From Oryzias latipes (lineage: Eukaryota > Chordata > Actinopteri > Beloniformes > Adrianichthyidae): a DNA stretch of 64,000 bases. The notes under the pieces are model-generated. The model made no database searches. It was given only the letters and a program-made list of their open reading frames with translations, and was not told the origin of the DNA. The stretch is from NCBI RefSeq assembly GCF_002234675.1, contig NC_019875.2, positions 22,252,299-22,316,298 of the forward strand, given 5' to 3'. The translations under genes were made by a program, and so were the position numbers. Positions 49,701 to 59,700 of the stretch are shown in pieces (positions within the stretch are counted from its first letter, which is position 1; the number at the start of each line of letters is the position of its first letter).

Positions 49701-52700
49701 ACTAACTTTGATACAAAGCAGATAAGATGCCCGCGTGTGATTTGTTTCATCTATGGCATAAAGAGTTTCACTCAACCATCATGAGAGGTGCCCTGCTTAA
49801 ATGTCTTCTGCATTACTACTCCCAGCACCACCTCAAGAAACTGGAGGGCCGCCGTCTTGACTATGATTACAAAAAGAAGCGTCAAGGTAAAATCCCAGAT
49901 GAGGAGCTCAGGCAGGCCCTGGAGAAGTTCCACGAGTCCCGGGATCTGGCCGAGACCTCCATGTATAACCTGCTGGAGACTGATGTGAGTGAATCTAAAC
50001 AAGTCTCAACCGTCAAATGGAAACCTGGAATGTGGTGTTTTTTAAAGAGTCTTTTTATACTAATGTTCCTAAGATGATTTGTTTGTTTTTAGTGAAAGAA
50101 AAAGTCACGATTTAATTTTTTTATAGAGCACAACACACGAATGTACAATCTCTCATAGAGGATTATGACATAACATAATATTATTGGGAGAAAATTTTAT
50201 TTAAACCAAATTCTCTTTGGTAATGCCTTTAAACCTGATATTGCTGTTGACAAAAACAATAATAGTGTACATGTAACGCATGTTATGGTTATGCATTAAA
50301 GTAGTTTGTTAAAAAAGTTAACGTCGGAATTTAAGGGCAACACTCTTGATTTTCATGTTTTCTATGCCATAGAAGCTCAGAAATATGAAGGATTCTGTTT
50401 TTTGTTGGAAAAAAAAGTTTGTTGCATTTTTTGGCATGTGTTGGAAATCCTTTTGTCTGCATCTCCATTAGTTAACCACAAAAAACATAGTTCTGTCAGT
50501 CAGCTGACATGCCGGGTTATTTTCCACAGCAAGCTTGTCCAACCTGCTCGCTCCTGTATGTTTGTTTTTCACGCCTAATCTAAAGCTATTTGAAGCTGGA
50601 ATGACCCTCTGATATTGGGACAAACAAGCGCTGTTACATTAGTAGAAGAGTTCACAAAAGCACCAGTCTTTGTTTTCTTTTAGTCTTGCATTTTTGTTGT
50701 TTGTGTGCATCTAGGTGGAGCAGGTGAGTCAGCTGTCGGCCTTTGTGGATTCTCTGCTTCAGTACCACCAGGAGGCCACACAAATCCTGCAGGAGCTCAA
50801 TGGCAGGCTAAAAGAGAGGTCCGTATTTCAGCAGTTTTTGGAAAACAAACAATTGTTTAATTACATTAGCTTTATTCTAGGTTAAAGGTGAGTAAGTTTA
50901 GCTTTTAAATAACACATTTTCAAACAAGTAATACAACTTGACAACAAACTGTCAGAGTGAGAGAGTTCGAACTGTCGCATAGAGCCTGAGGGGTTCTCAC
51001 TTTCAAATCAGCTGCGGTGTTTCACAGTTTAGCAGTTCGACCATGCAAACATGATTAAAAACATTTCTGATTGTATTATTTAAAATAAGCTACTAGGCCT
51101 GCACAATATACCGCAAATTTATCGTTATCGCAATATCAAGCTGTGCAATATGCATATCGCAAAAGACAGCAAATTTGCAATAAATGGTTACCTTAGATGT
51201 GGCCAAACAATCTTATGGCAGCTTGAAGTGTTTAATGGATTGAAAGAATACCTTTCTGCATTTGACCAATCAGATGGACCCCTTCACGTTGTTAACAAAT
51301 CGGATGGCACCCTATTATGTTGTATGTTCGCCTCCTATGTCAACAAGGGTCATTTGTAGTATAATTTTTAAGCTGCTGTAATGGAATGGGAATAATATTT
51401 TATGTTGTTTTGCTAATTGTTTATATACCGCAAATTATATTATCGCAATATTAATTACTAATATCGCATATCGCGAGTTTTCTTCATATCGTGCAGCCCT
51501 ATAAGCTACCATTCCAAATGATTAACTTCCTAAATTGAGATCTAAATCAACTGTATTAAATATTATCTGAGCCACCACACCTTCATTACTCGGTTGCATG
51601 CTTGTTTTTGTCGGCACTCAAGTTCCAAATTCTTGGCCTAAAGTTGATATTAAAAGAGGTCTTGATATGATTTTAAAAATATATATTTACATAGTTTATT
51701 TTTGTAGTTTATAGTATGTTGAATGAAAAATCTCCAAATGATTCGAGTCAATTTCAAAACATTTTTAAGAGTTGTATTTTTTTAGGTAAACTACATCAAT
51801 GCTATTTGACTATTTTTAGAAGATGGACCAAACATCCCAATGGACATTTTTCATCCATTTTTAAGAATCCAGCCACCAAACTGTCTAGAGTTCTATTTCA
51901 CTGGGTCATGCTTGTGTTGCCCTGAATTTTGTAAGACTTCTGATTCTGTGCAGGGTCAGTGATGCTCAGTCCCGTCCAAAACGAGAGATCCCCAAAAAAA
52001 GACAGGAGTCCTTTGAGTACGGACACGAACAGGATGACTCAAACGGAGGATATTCACCCGCTGCCATAAACCCCCCAAGTTATTCTGCTGGTAAGTCTGT
52101 GTGTCTGTCTTGGAATGCCAAGCGTGCACATCTGGCATTTTTATGACACATGTATGTCCCTTTGCAACATAAAGCCGCCCAATATCCGTCCTTCCAAAGA
52201 CCGTCTGTCAAGAAGAAGCCAAGTGAGTGGACAGAGATGAGGGCGGGGTGTGACTTGCATAAAGACACATTTTAACACTCTCATTCAGACTGTTGCATCT
52301 CAGCAATGGATGGGTGGTTCCTTGTTTTTGAGTCTTTTACTAACATTGTTTAACCCTATAACACCAGTGACACCGAAATACCACACAGTCTTTGATTTAC
52401 CGTAACTCTTTGGCCATTTCCGCGCCAGAATCAGCTGATGAGTTGATTGCATGAGCATTTCCCTACGGTAGAGTGATGCGTATCAGAGCCTCAGAATGCG
52501 CTGGTTAATTGAATAACGGTTGAAGATTTACGGTGGTCTAAAGAATGTAGACACTGGTGTTGAAGAGTTAAAAAGTGTTCACGGTGTCTGGTTTACCAGC
52601 TGAGAACGTAATACAGCACAAGACTGCAGATGTATGGAGATGTCAGCTCACTCGATTGGGATGGATTTTTAAACAAAGAGACCATTATTGCTGCTGAATT

Positions 52701-54496
52701 TCATGCATCTGACAGCCTGTTTCCTGAAACCTCTGAGCCTCAAAGATCTTGACAAAAAAGCTTTTTTTCTGATATTTTCAATTAGATTTTTAGTAACAGA
52801 TCTCTATGTTCAGAGGTATTCTATATTAACACTATAATGGCAAATTCATAAATCATAACATTTACTCTTTTTACACAAATCACGTTGTGTGGAAATTTCC
52901 CTGTGGAAAGGGGGCATTGGAATAGACAATCAAATTAAAGACCCACTCCGATGAAAATGGTGTTTTTAACATATTCTCATCGTATTTTTCTCATGAGGGA
53001 GGACATGTATAAAGAAAAACCTTAAAAATGCATTTCTGAGTATTTCTTTTTTCAAATAGTTGTTTATCAGGAGTAGATGCTTAAATGCTGTTGGAAAAAG
53101 CTTGTAGCAATGACATTAAGCTACTACGGCAGGCCACAGGCTCCCTGCTCTGCTCCAGTCTGATGCATCCACTTGCAGACAAATAGATCCATGTATGTCT
53201 TTGTTTTCCTCGTCTGAACTAGAATCTGGCTAAAACTGTATGGCTGGATAGCTCCAATATTGCTCGCCATTTTTGTTGCACCTGTAATTCAATTCATTAT
53301 TGTTTATATAGCCCAACAATAGTCATCTCAATGGGCTTCATACCGCTAATTCTACATTCATCATTCATTCATCTTCTGAACCCGTTTGGTCCCTTTCTGG
53401 GTCACGGGGCTGCTGGAGCCTATCCCAGCCACACATGGGCTGAAGCAGGGGACATCCTGCAGAGGTCGCCAGTCTGACGCAGGTTCTATGAACCTATTCA
53501 ATGAACAGGAAATCATAAAGAACATGCAGTCATAGAATTCAATAGGTAATGGCTAAACTAAACTAAACTGCCATTAGACCCTCCTTCTTTGTAAGGAAAA
53601 ACTCCTAAAAAAATTTGATTCTGGAAAAAGAATATTAAACCTCAGTGATGTCTGGTTTCTTCAGTTCAGTCATGGTACATCGCCTGTCCGTCCTGGGGGA
53701 GGATCCCTCCTTCTTGTGGACACCCCTCAGGTTTCTAAGAGGGTGTAAGGGCAGGGAGGCTCAGTTTAGCGTAGTCTGTTTAGTTTAGTTTAGTTTAGCC
53801 ATTAAATATTGAACTGTATGACTTCATGTTCTTAATGATTTCATGTTTATTACAAAGCCCACTGAGACGATTATTGTAATGTTGGGCTATAAAAATAAAA
53901 TTGAGTTGAATAATCCAAAGAGGAATGTTTTAAGCCTAACTTTGATTGTAATGTTAGGTTGGGGTTGTAAGGGCCTGTAAGCTAGTGAAGAGCATGTAAA
54001 CCAATGATGGTAACTCAGCAGCACCGGTTCCGCCCACAATTCATAGGCGAATTTCCAATGAACTACTGCCACTCTGCAGAAAGGATGTCCTAGAAAACAA
54101 TAGGTTTTTGATTTAAGGGGAAAAAATATATATTTATAATTGAAAGACCAGAGGGAACGCTTCTACAATAGATTAAAAGATGATCGGAGTGAGACTTTAA
54201 AATAAAATAAAAAAACTGTAACAGAGGAGTCGCACCTTCTTTTCTTGGCTGGACTGCTTTCTATCTGCTTTGTGACGTGTCTCTGCTAACATCGGTCTCT
54301 TTCTGCAGCAGACCCCTGTTGTAAAGCCATGTACGACTTTGAGCCGGAGAATGACGGAGAGCTGGGCTTTCGTGAGGGGGACATCATCACCTTGGTCTCT
54401 AAAATCGATGAGAACTGGTATGAGGGAAGGCTTCAAGGAAGATCTGGATACTTTCCCACCAACTATGTGGAAGTGATGGTGCCCCTGCCATACTAA
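40772..54496 (+). CDS. sh3gl1: Endophilin A2 (SH3GL1), 8 coding exons
   Basis: Exons: 40772-40816, 45115-45183, 45292-45508, 49531-49664, 49826-49984, 50715-50818, 51954-52090, 54309-54496. Total 350 aa, all phases close. A membrane-curving adaptor of clathrin-mediated and fast endocytosis, binding membrane through its BAR domain and dynamin/synaptojanin through its SH3. Residues 1-21 form the amphipathic H0 helix ([15 protein letters not shown]). The BAR domain runs to about 247, with the insert [10 protein letters not shown] and the core [20 protein letters not shown]. The linker (248-288) is short. The SH3 (about 291-350) has [21 protein letters not shown] and [17 protein letters not shown] and [18 protein letters not shown] point to SH3GL1 rather than SH3GL2/3; human SH3GL1 is longer (368 aa) because of its linker. 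The exon 6 donor GTCCGT is unusual but its phase fits. Exon 8 has a CAGCAG tandem acceptor. stap2 follows in the same orientation, matching human 19p13.3. Confidence 0.95.
41803..41901 (+). repeat. Left arm of a 100-bp inverted repeat
   Basis: Reads CCTGGCTGCAGCCTGCAGAA onward through CACGCTGAGCCC. Its reverse complement recurs at 43074-43173 with only about two mismatches. Similarity stops abruptly on both sides. The arms enclose about 1.17 kb inside sh3gl1 intron 1. Confidence 0.85.
41850..42063 (+). pseudogene. LINE reverse-transcriptase C-terminal fragment
   Basis: The frame ending at 42063 contains [20 protein letters not shown] followed by EEEREQ. This Cys-x-Cys...His-x4-Cys pattern with VEHIL and an acidic YEEER end is typical of the region after the reverse-transcriptase domain in non-LTR retrotransposons. 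Only this short end is present. Its start overlaps the inverted-repeat arm. Confidence 0.55.
42511..42590 (+). other. tRNA-like Pol III unit (SINE head or tRNA relic)
   Basis: TAGCTCAGTGG at 42515-42525 is a perfect A box, GTTCGAATC at 42560-42568 a good B box core, and nine T at 42582-42590 would terminate Pol III. The spacing is that of a tRNA gene. However, the acceptor and T-stem do not pair well, so I call it tRNA-derived, not a working tRNA. A perfect 7-bp inverted repeat (GATCACG-TG-CGTGATC) lies just left at 42489-42504. Confidence 0.45.
43074..43173 (-). repeat. Right arm of the 100-bp inverted repeat
   Basis: Reverse complement of 41803-41901: GGGCTCAGCATGGGCGGGGC through GCAGGCTGCAGCCAGG. 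The high identity of the arms implies a recent duplication-inversion or a young foldback-type element. Directly left of it is CACCAAAGAAGAAGAC, a motif common at the ends of fish repeats. Confidence 0.85.
43174..45114. other. sh3gl1 intron 1, right part
   Basis: AT-rich intron without recognised exons or element ends. A consensus RORE match (TATTTAGGTCA) at 44793-44803 is the only motif noted. Confidence 0.4.
44793..44803 (+). promoter_or_regulatory. RORE consensus match in sh3gl1 intron 1
   Basis: TATTTAGGTCA fits WAWNTRGGTCA. About one match to this degenerate pattern is expected by chance in the window, so alone it carries little weight. Confidence 0.2.
46258..46640 (+). mobile_element. 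tRNA-type SINE containing an expanded microsatellite
   Basis: Order of blocks: GTGTAGTGGTTTGCGTGAAG, TATATGGAGTTTACATG, CTCCAGCTTCCTCCCACTTTC and GGATAGGCTCCAGCATCC. This is the layout of a widespread fish SINE. The part that normally reads TTCTCCCCGTGCATGCGTGGG is replaced by a TG/G-run microsatellite at 46337-46411. Confidence 0.7.
46337..46411 (+). repeat. (GT)n tract ending in a 19-base G run
   Basis: About 27 GT units, interrupted by GGGT and GC steps, followed by 19 consecutive G at 46393-46411. It lies inside the SINE and sh3gl1 intron 3. Such tracts can form Z-DNA or G-quadruplexes and are length-unstable. Confidence 0.9.
46962..47250 (+). mobile_element. tRNA-type SINE, second copy
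   Basis: Contains GTGGAGTGGTTAGGCAAGAA, the B box GGTTCAAGTCC, TGTGTGGAGTTTGCATGTTC, CCCCGTGCATGCGTGGG and CCCTGCGACAGACAG. It keeps the region that became a microsatellite in the neighbouring copy and lacks the GGATAGGCTCCAGCA block. A reversed fragment of the same family lies at 53370-53480. Confidence 0.7.
47251..49530. other. sh3gl1 intron 3, right part
   Basis: Contains AAAGTAACGAGG / AGTAATTAAATTACAG type repeat pieces (47320-47400 and 48425-48584, ending CGGCAACACTG). At 48940-49160 there is a promoter-like cluster: CCGGAAGT, TGACGTCA (49011-49018) and GGGCGGGG. No recognised exon lies before 49531. Confidence 0.35.
51094..51501. mobile_element. hAT-type MITE with intact target duplication
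   Basis: The left end is TAGGCCTGCACAATAT; the right end, reversed, is TAGGGCTGCACGATAT. Both sides carry the 8-bp duplication TAAGCTAC (51086-51093 and 51502-51509). Non-coding, about 408 bp, in sh3gl1 intron 6. Confidence 0.85.
52350..52571. mobile_element. TTAA-MITE family C
   Basis: TTAA-CCCTATAACACCAGTG at the left and CACTGGTGTTGAAGAG-TTAA at the right, about 222 bp, in sh3gl1 intron 7. TTAA at both ends and inverted termini resemble family B in design, but the interior is unrelated. Confidence 0.75.
52935..54200 (+). mobile_element. TTAA-MITE family A, copy 4, interrupted
   Basis: TTAA-AGACCCACTCCGATG at the left, GATCGGAGTGAGACT-TTAA at the right, TTAA duplications intact. It is twice the length of its relatives because another repeat (about 53285-53935) has landed inside it. 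Ends only about 100 bp before sh3gl1 exon 8. Confidence 0.75.
53285..53935 (+). mobile_element. Nested repeat insertion within MITE copy 4
   Basis: Holds a reversed SINE fragment (53370-53480, GGAGCCTATCCCAGCC) and a tail ACTGAGACGATTATTGTAAT followed by GGGCTATAAAAATAAAATTG, which is the end of a very common fish repeat. Direct GTTTAG and TAAACTAAAC repeats lie at about 53556-53575 and 53775-53800. Confidence 0.55.
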
Positions 54497-56515
54497 AGGG
54501 AATAAAGCAATAAAGAGAACGTCACTAAAAACCAATAGGATGATGGAAGTTTATAAATGCCAACCAATAGATCCTGTTTTTTTACTGCAATGAAAGTGGG
54601 GGGAAAAAGCAAGGAAGTGACCAAACCTTTGTGTGTTTGTAGGACAAGATTTCACAAGACTGTTTTGTAATGCATTTACAGTTAAGAACACATTCATTTT
54701 GAAGGGATGTGCATTAAGTGAAAGGGATTGCATATTGTTATAGGTGCATTTTAACATATCCTGAGTCTTTATCATCTTTTGCACCCATGCAACTTTGCAC
54801 ATTACAGCTCCTCAACCAAAGCTGAAAGAAAAATGAGAACATATATGTATAACACTATTCAAGAGGTAAACCTTTATTGTTTGACTTGTGGTTTATGCAA
54901 TGTTTCCCTTTTATACTGGAACTACAACATGATACTTTCACTCTCCTTTATCCTCGTTTTTAAGCCTCACTATGATAGTTGTGTCTTGTTTATTAGCATC
55001 AAAGGGGGCTGCCTTTTAGGGATTGAAAACTCCTCCACTGCCATCTGCTGGTACTGTTCGAAAGACCTGTCTTAGCTCATTAATAGAGTCGAAATGTCTC
55101 ATTTCATCTGAATTGTGCTTAATAAATCATTATGGATGGCTTGTCCCAATTTTTGGGGATTTTAAAGGCATGTTATGAAATTGTTGTCGCTTCTCTGTAC
55201 AGTTTTTGTCCACCAGCCTTGAAAGAAGCAGCTTTGTTCCTTGGAAACACTACTTTGACGTTACATTTATCACACTATGAACTCCAAAAATGTCTTTTTA
55301 AAACGTCGCAATAGGTTTTACTACATGCTGAGAACATTTAAAACGGTACTGCTTTAATTAATGCGTGTGATTATTAAAAAAAAAATTCTATAGTTGACGA
55401 TATATGCAATGGTTTCAACCCACCCCCTCATTGTCCAGCTATAACATGTTCCTGGTGTTTTTCCCAGGCTCTATTGATGCTGCGGGCAGTGTCACTCTGT
55501 CTTTCAGGGCTTTTTCTGAATTGTTTGTGTTTTTACTCTTCCCCCCTTAGAGTATGGTATGCCGTGCTTTGATTTGGAGCATGGAAATTAACACGAAGTG
55601 CGCTTGGCGTTCTTGAAGCTGTCTCCGTTTTCAGATAGAAACTCCTCCAGACACGATAACAGAAACGCTGCCTTACAGGGATTGTAATCTGAGTTTACAA
55701 ACAAGAAAGGTCTGGTTTCAGTGCCAATTAAGCCTATTACTGGCAAACGATGAGCTGTCAGGCTTTGTCCTTTTGCCTAAAATGCCAACTTGCTCCTCTC
55801 CTCGTGATCCCCATGTTAGACCGCCCCTGCCCCACTCGTCTCTCCCCATCTCTATTTAAACTGCAAGTGGAACTGACAAGTCTTCAAATGGGAAGGGCAC
55901 CCAGGGGTGGATTGTGCCCTCCCCCACTACTCCTATTCACCACCTGCCCCCTCATCCACCCTCTTTCTCATTATCTGTCCCAACCCAAACCCCCAGTGGC
56001 TCTGAGGATCATTAGTCTGTGTGTGGAATCATATTCCACACATGCACCTTTTAGGTTTCAGAGTAGTGGGGGGGGGGGTCAGGTGTGGGTTTAAATCACA
56101 GAAAAATATTATAATCAGGGAGTGGGGGCTCCGATTTGCATCTTTCTTTTAAATATTAATGTTGATTTATTTTTTTAGGGGGGGCATCAATCAATCTGTG
56201 TGGCTGCTAAGAGTCTGCAGCTGACATCCATCTATTCTTTTTCAGATCTCCAACATAATTGAAGTATTAGCAGCCTTCAAGCTTTGTTCTGTCATGCACA
56301 TTTTTTATAAAGAAATATTTGTGAAAACTTTTTAATTGCAACTTTATTAAAAGCCTTCTATCATGCAATGTCCTATTTTTCTGTATTAAAGAAATGGTGG
56401 GGTTGACCTGGATTATCCACAAACTGCGTGGATTAATACACTTGTGCCTTTTCTCTTGTGTTGTGTATCATTTGCCGTTTATTATCTTTAATAAATGTTA
56501 AGTAACTTGCATTGG
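54497..56515 (+). other. 3' UTR of sh3gl1
   Basis: Two kilobases from the stop codon to a good poly(A) signal, without recognised exons. Earlier AATAAA hexamers (about 54501 and 55120) could give shorter transcripts. A G run near 56067-56075 and a C run near 56590-56600 are low-complexity. Confidence 0.5.
56490..56495 (+). terminator. Poly(A) signal, probable sh3gl1 end
   Basis: AATAAA followed by a GT/T-rich element (TTGGAGTGTCTTTTATTTT) 15-40 bp later. It is only about 270 bp before the stap2 start codon, so the two genes are packed closely. Confidence 0.5.
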
Positions 56516-56768
56516 AGTGTCTTTTATTTTCACAAATTTGATTTTTCTTTTAACATCTTTATATTTCATCTGTCATGTTTTTTAATCTAACCCCCCCCCC
56601 CTCCCTCACTCCCTCCTCACACACGCACACACACAATCTGCGTGTGCGCAGACACAGCAGGCAGCTGCTGGATTACAGCCACAGCTCTATCACATAGGGG
56701 AAGGCGTGTCAGTCCCCGAATTGCTCGGCGCCCCTTTGTCCTCAGTCGGTGCCCTGACAGCGACACTC

Positions 56769-59700
56769 ATGGCGGCTGCACCCGTCAGGCAGCGCTCCGG
56801 TTCAGGGGGGGCCCGGGCGCAGCTCCCGCCCTGCTACTACGAAGGCTACCTGGAGAAGCGAGGGCCGAAGGAGAAGGTGAGGCGGTTCGAAGCGCAATGC
56901 TGATGCGCGCACAAACTGTGCGCCACCATTCCCAGACAGACAGATGTCAACTTTCTCGCTTGCTGTGATTGAAATGGGCGAGGCGAGCGTGGGCACCCAC
57001 GCAGGTGGAGCTGCCGTTTGTTTTCTTTCCCTCGCAGACGCCGAAGGTGAGGGGAAAACATCGAGCAACCATTTACGCACGGATCACAGCGCGCGCCGGG
57101 AATCGAGGAATTCCAGCGGATGTTAAAGCGCAGCTGTCAGCTTGGATGTTTGTGACTCTGGTTGTTGCGGGGGGGGATGCATGTTGCGCACAGATTACAC
57201 GACACGCATTTCCACGCAGAATGAAGTGTTGACTAAAATTGCTAAAAACACAAAGGTTTTTACAATTCAAAAGTGTAAATTCACCTCCATGGCTGGTTTC
57301 AACTACTCTGCCTGCAGCACATCATTGATTTGCCTCCAAGGCATTACATGTAATGTCCTAAAGGCTCAGGTGCAGTGTGCTGCTGCTGCTCTCTTGTCAG
57401 ATTGATCACAGCTGAGGCTCACTTACTATCCATCTCCTGGGACAGGAAATGATAGAAACCGAAATTTCCAGCACAGATGTTGGAAAAAAACAACAATCCT
57501 CACCAATTCCTTTTATTCATTTTCTCAATATGCCAGGCGTCCAGGAGGCTGTGGACCTGCCTTTGTGGGAACTCCTTATACTTCTTCAATAATGCCAAGG
57601 ACAGCCATGTAAGGGGTTTGTTTCTTCTGAATTTTGGGCTTTTATTTATTTTTACTGCACTGGTCTGAATTTTCCTCTGTCTGTCACAGTATGTGGAAAA
57701 AATGGACCTTGGTGGGTTTGTGTCCCTGAAGGATGACAGCAGCCGAGACAGAAACCTGGAGGCTGCCAGGCTCATCCTCCGCATGAAGGATGGAGAAACC
57801 CGACTCACAGTGAGCCTGTCGTGCTAACAAAAATCAAAGCTCGCCAAATCTCAGGGATCACAGATGTGTTTTTGTTTTTCAGGCACCAAATTTAGAAGCC
57901 CGGGAGCTCTGGAAAGGTTTCCTCTACTCTGTCATAGATGTGAATATCAATCTATTTCTTAACTCTATTATCAGCTATTTTCAAATGTCAAACAATTATT
58001 GTTTGTTCCTTTTAATCACAGCTGAACGTCCCTACGAGCCTCACGTTGTTGCCAGGCCAGCTACAAATGTTAAAGGAGGTGGTAGACAAAGAGAGGTCCA
58101 GGCGGAGAACCCGCAACCCTGCACGAGCGCCTCCTTCACCCCTCTCGGTTCCTTTAGTGGGGGAGATTCCTGCGTAAGTGGTACGATTTTGCCGCACACC
58201 TCCATTTAGCGTCTGCATCAATGCATCCCCATCGTCCTGCAGGTGCTTCCGTCCCGTGTCCCGCACAGAGGCTGAGGTCCTTCTGGAGAGGCACCCAGAC
58301 TGTGGCAATATGTTGCTCCGTCCAGGCAGAGATGGATGTTCACTGGCTGTTACAACAAGACAGGACCTAAATGGGTAAACTCCTGTCAAACATCAGGACA
58401 CTGAGTTGGCAAAACAGCCTACATATTGTCAAAATGTTTGGTTTTTTGCTCTGTTTTCTCTAGGTCAGTGTTTAGGCACTACAGAGTCACTCAGAGAGAC
58501 CAGGGTGGGTATATCATCGATGTCGAAAACCCAGTAAGTGTGCTTAGTTCACATTCTTTTAGATCTGGTGTTATTAATTTGACAGTTTTTAGTGTTTTTA
58601 ACATGTTATTGTAGCCTTTCTCCCATGATGGAAGACATATATAAAGAAAATGAAGCTTCAATTTGCATTTCTGAGTATTTCCTTATTCAAATTGTTGTGA
58701 ATCAGGAGCAGACAAGAAATTCAGTTGGAAAAATACCGTATTTGTCATGCATAAAATACGCTGGGTGGGTCACAAGCTTCTTGTTCCGCTTCATTCTGAT
58801 TCATCCATTTGCAGATGACTTGATCCATGTACGGATTTTGTTTTCCTCACCTGAGCTGGCGCGATTGATAATAAAACTGAAATAATATTCTGCTTTGGTT
58901 ATTTACGCAAAATTACTTTTAGTTCATAAAACTGTCTTCAAAGATCCAAAACACAGTTTTCCTTTACCTTATTTTTTATTTCTTTCACGTCTTCAGGAGC
59001 TTTTTTATGTGTAACTACTCAACTCCACCCAATCCCTATCTATGTACTGAGCTGTTCATTTTTGCTGTGCATGCAAATATTTGCAGTCAGACCCCTAATG
59101 AGAAAGGCCCTACCATTATAAAAAAAAAGATTTGCACACACTTTATGTGACCAATTTACAAGTTTTTTTCTGGGAAGTCACAGAATAAAGAATGGCTGAA
59201 GTAGTAGTGGAGTATTGTTGCACAGTGGGAATTTAAAGTGCAAACAGAGGTTTGTTCCTGCACTGTTCTAAAATGAAACAGCAAAATGTCATGTAAAGCT
59301 GTGACGAGACCTGCAGGACTGCCACATTCTTAGTTTTTGTTTTAGGCTTGCAGTGGTTTAACAGATGTAAATACTTTTTTGTGTGTATTTCACTTTGCAG
59401 TGTTTGTAGTTGCCACTTTACTTGGCTGATTACTGTCAGCCAGACATTTAGATAAAAGATAGTACACCACAGGTACTTTTATGACCAAATTGTGGTTGCA
59501 ACTGTAAAAAAAAGGTTTTGGAGATTTCAGGGAACCGTCACGAGGGAGATTCACCACCGACCGTTCCTTTGTCCTGTCCTCTCACTTTCTATACAGAAGT
59601 CTTTTTTTATTGGTTTGAAACAGATCCTCTTCTTAAAGTCCCACTCCAATCTTCTTTGATCTATTATAAAAGCGTTCCCAGTGGTAGTTTAATTATGATT

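Noticed and set aside
55750..56094. 114-codon frame in sh3gl1 3' UTR
   Set aside because: Pro/Leu-rich, crosses a G run, no domain or splice context.
56706..56768. N-terminal extension of stap2 from an upstream in-frame ATG
   Set aside because: The 21 extra residues do not resemble STAP proteins and the shorter start fits family length; kept only as an alternative.
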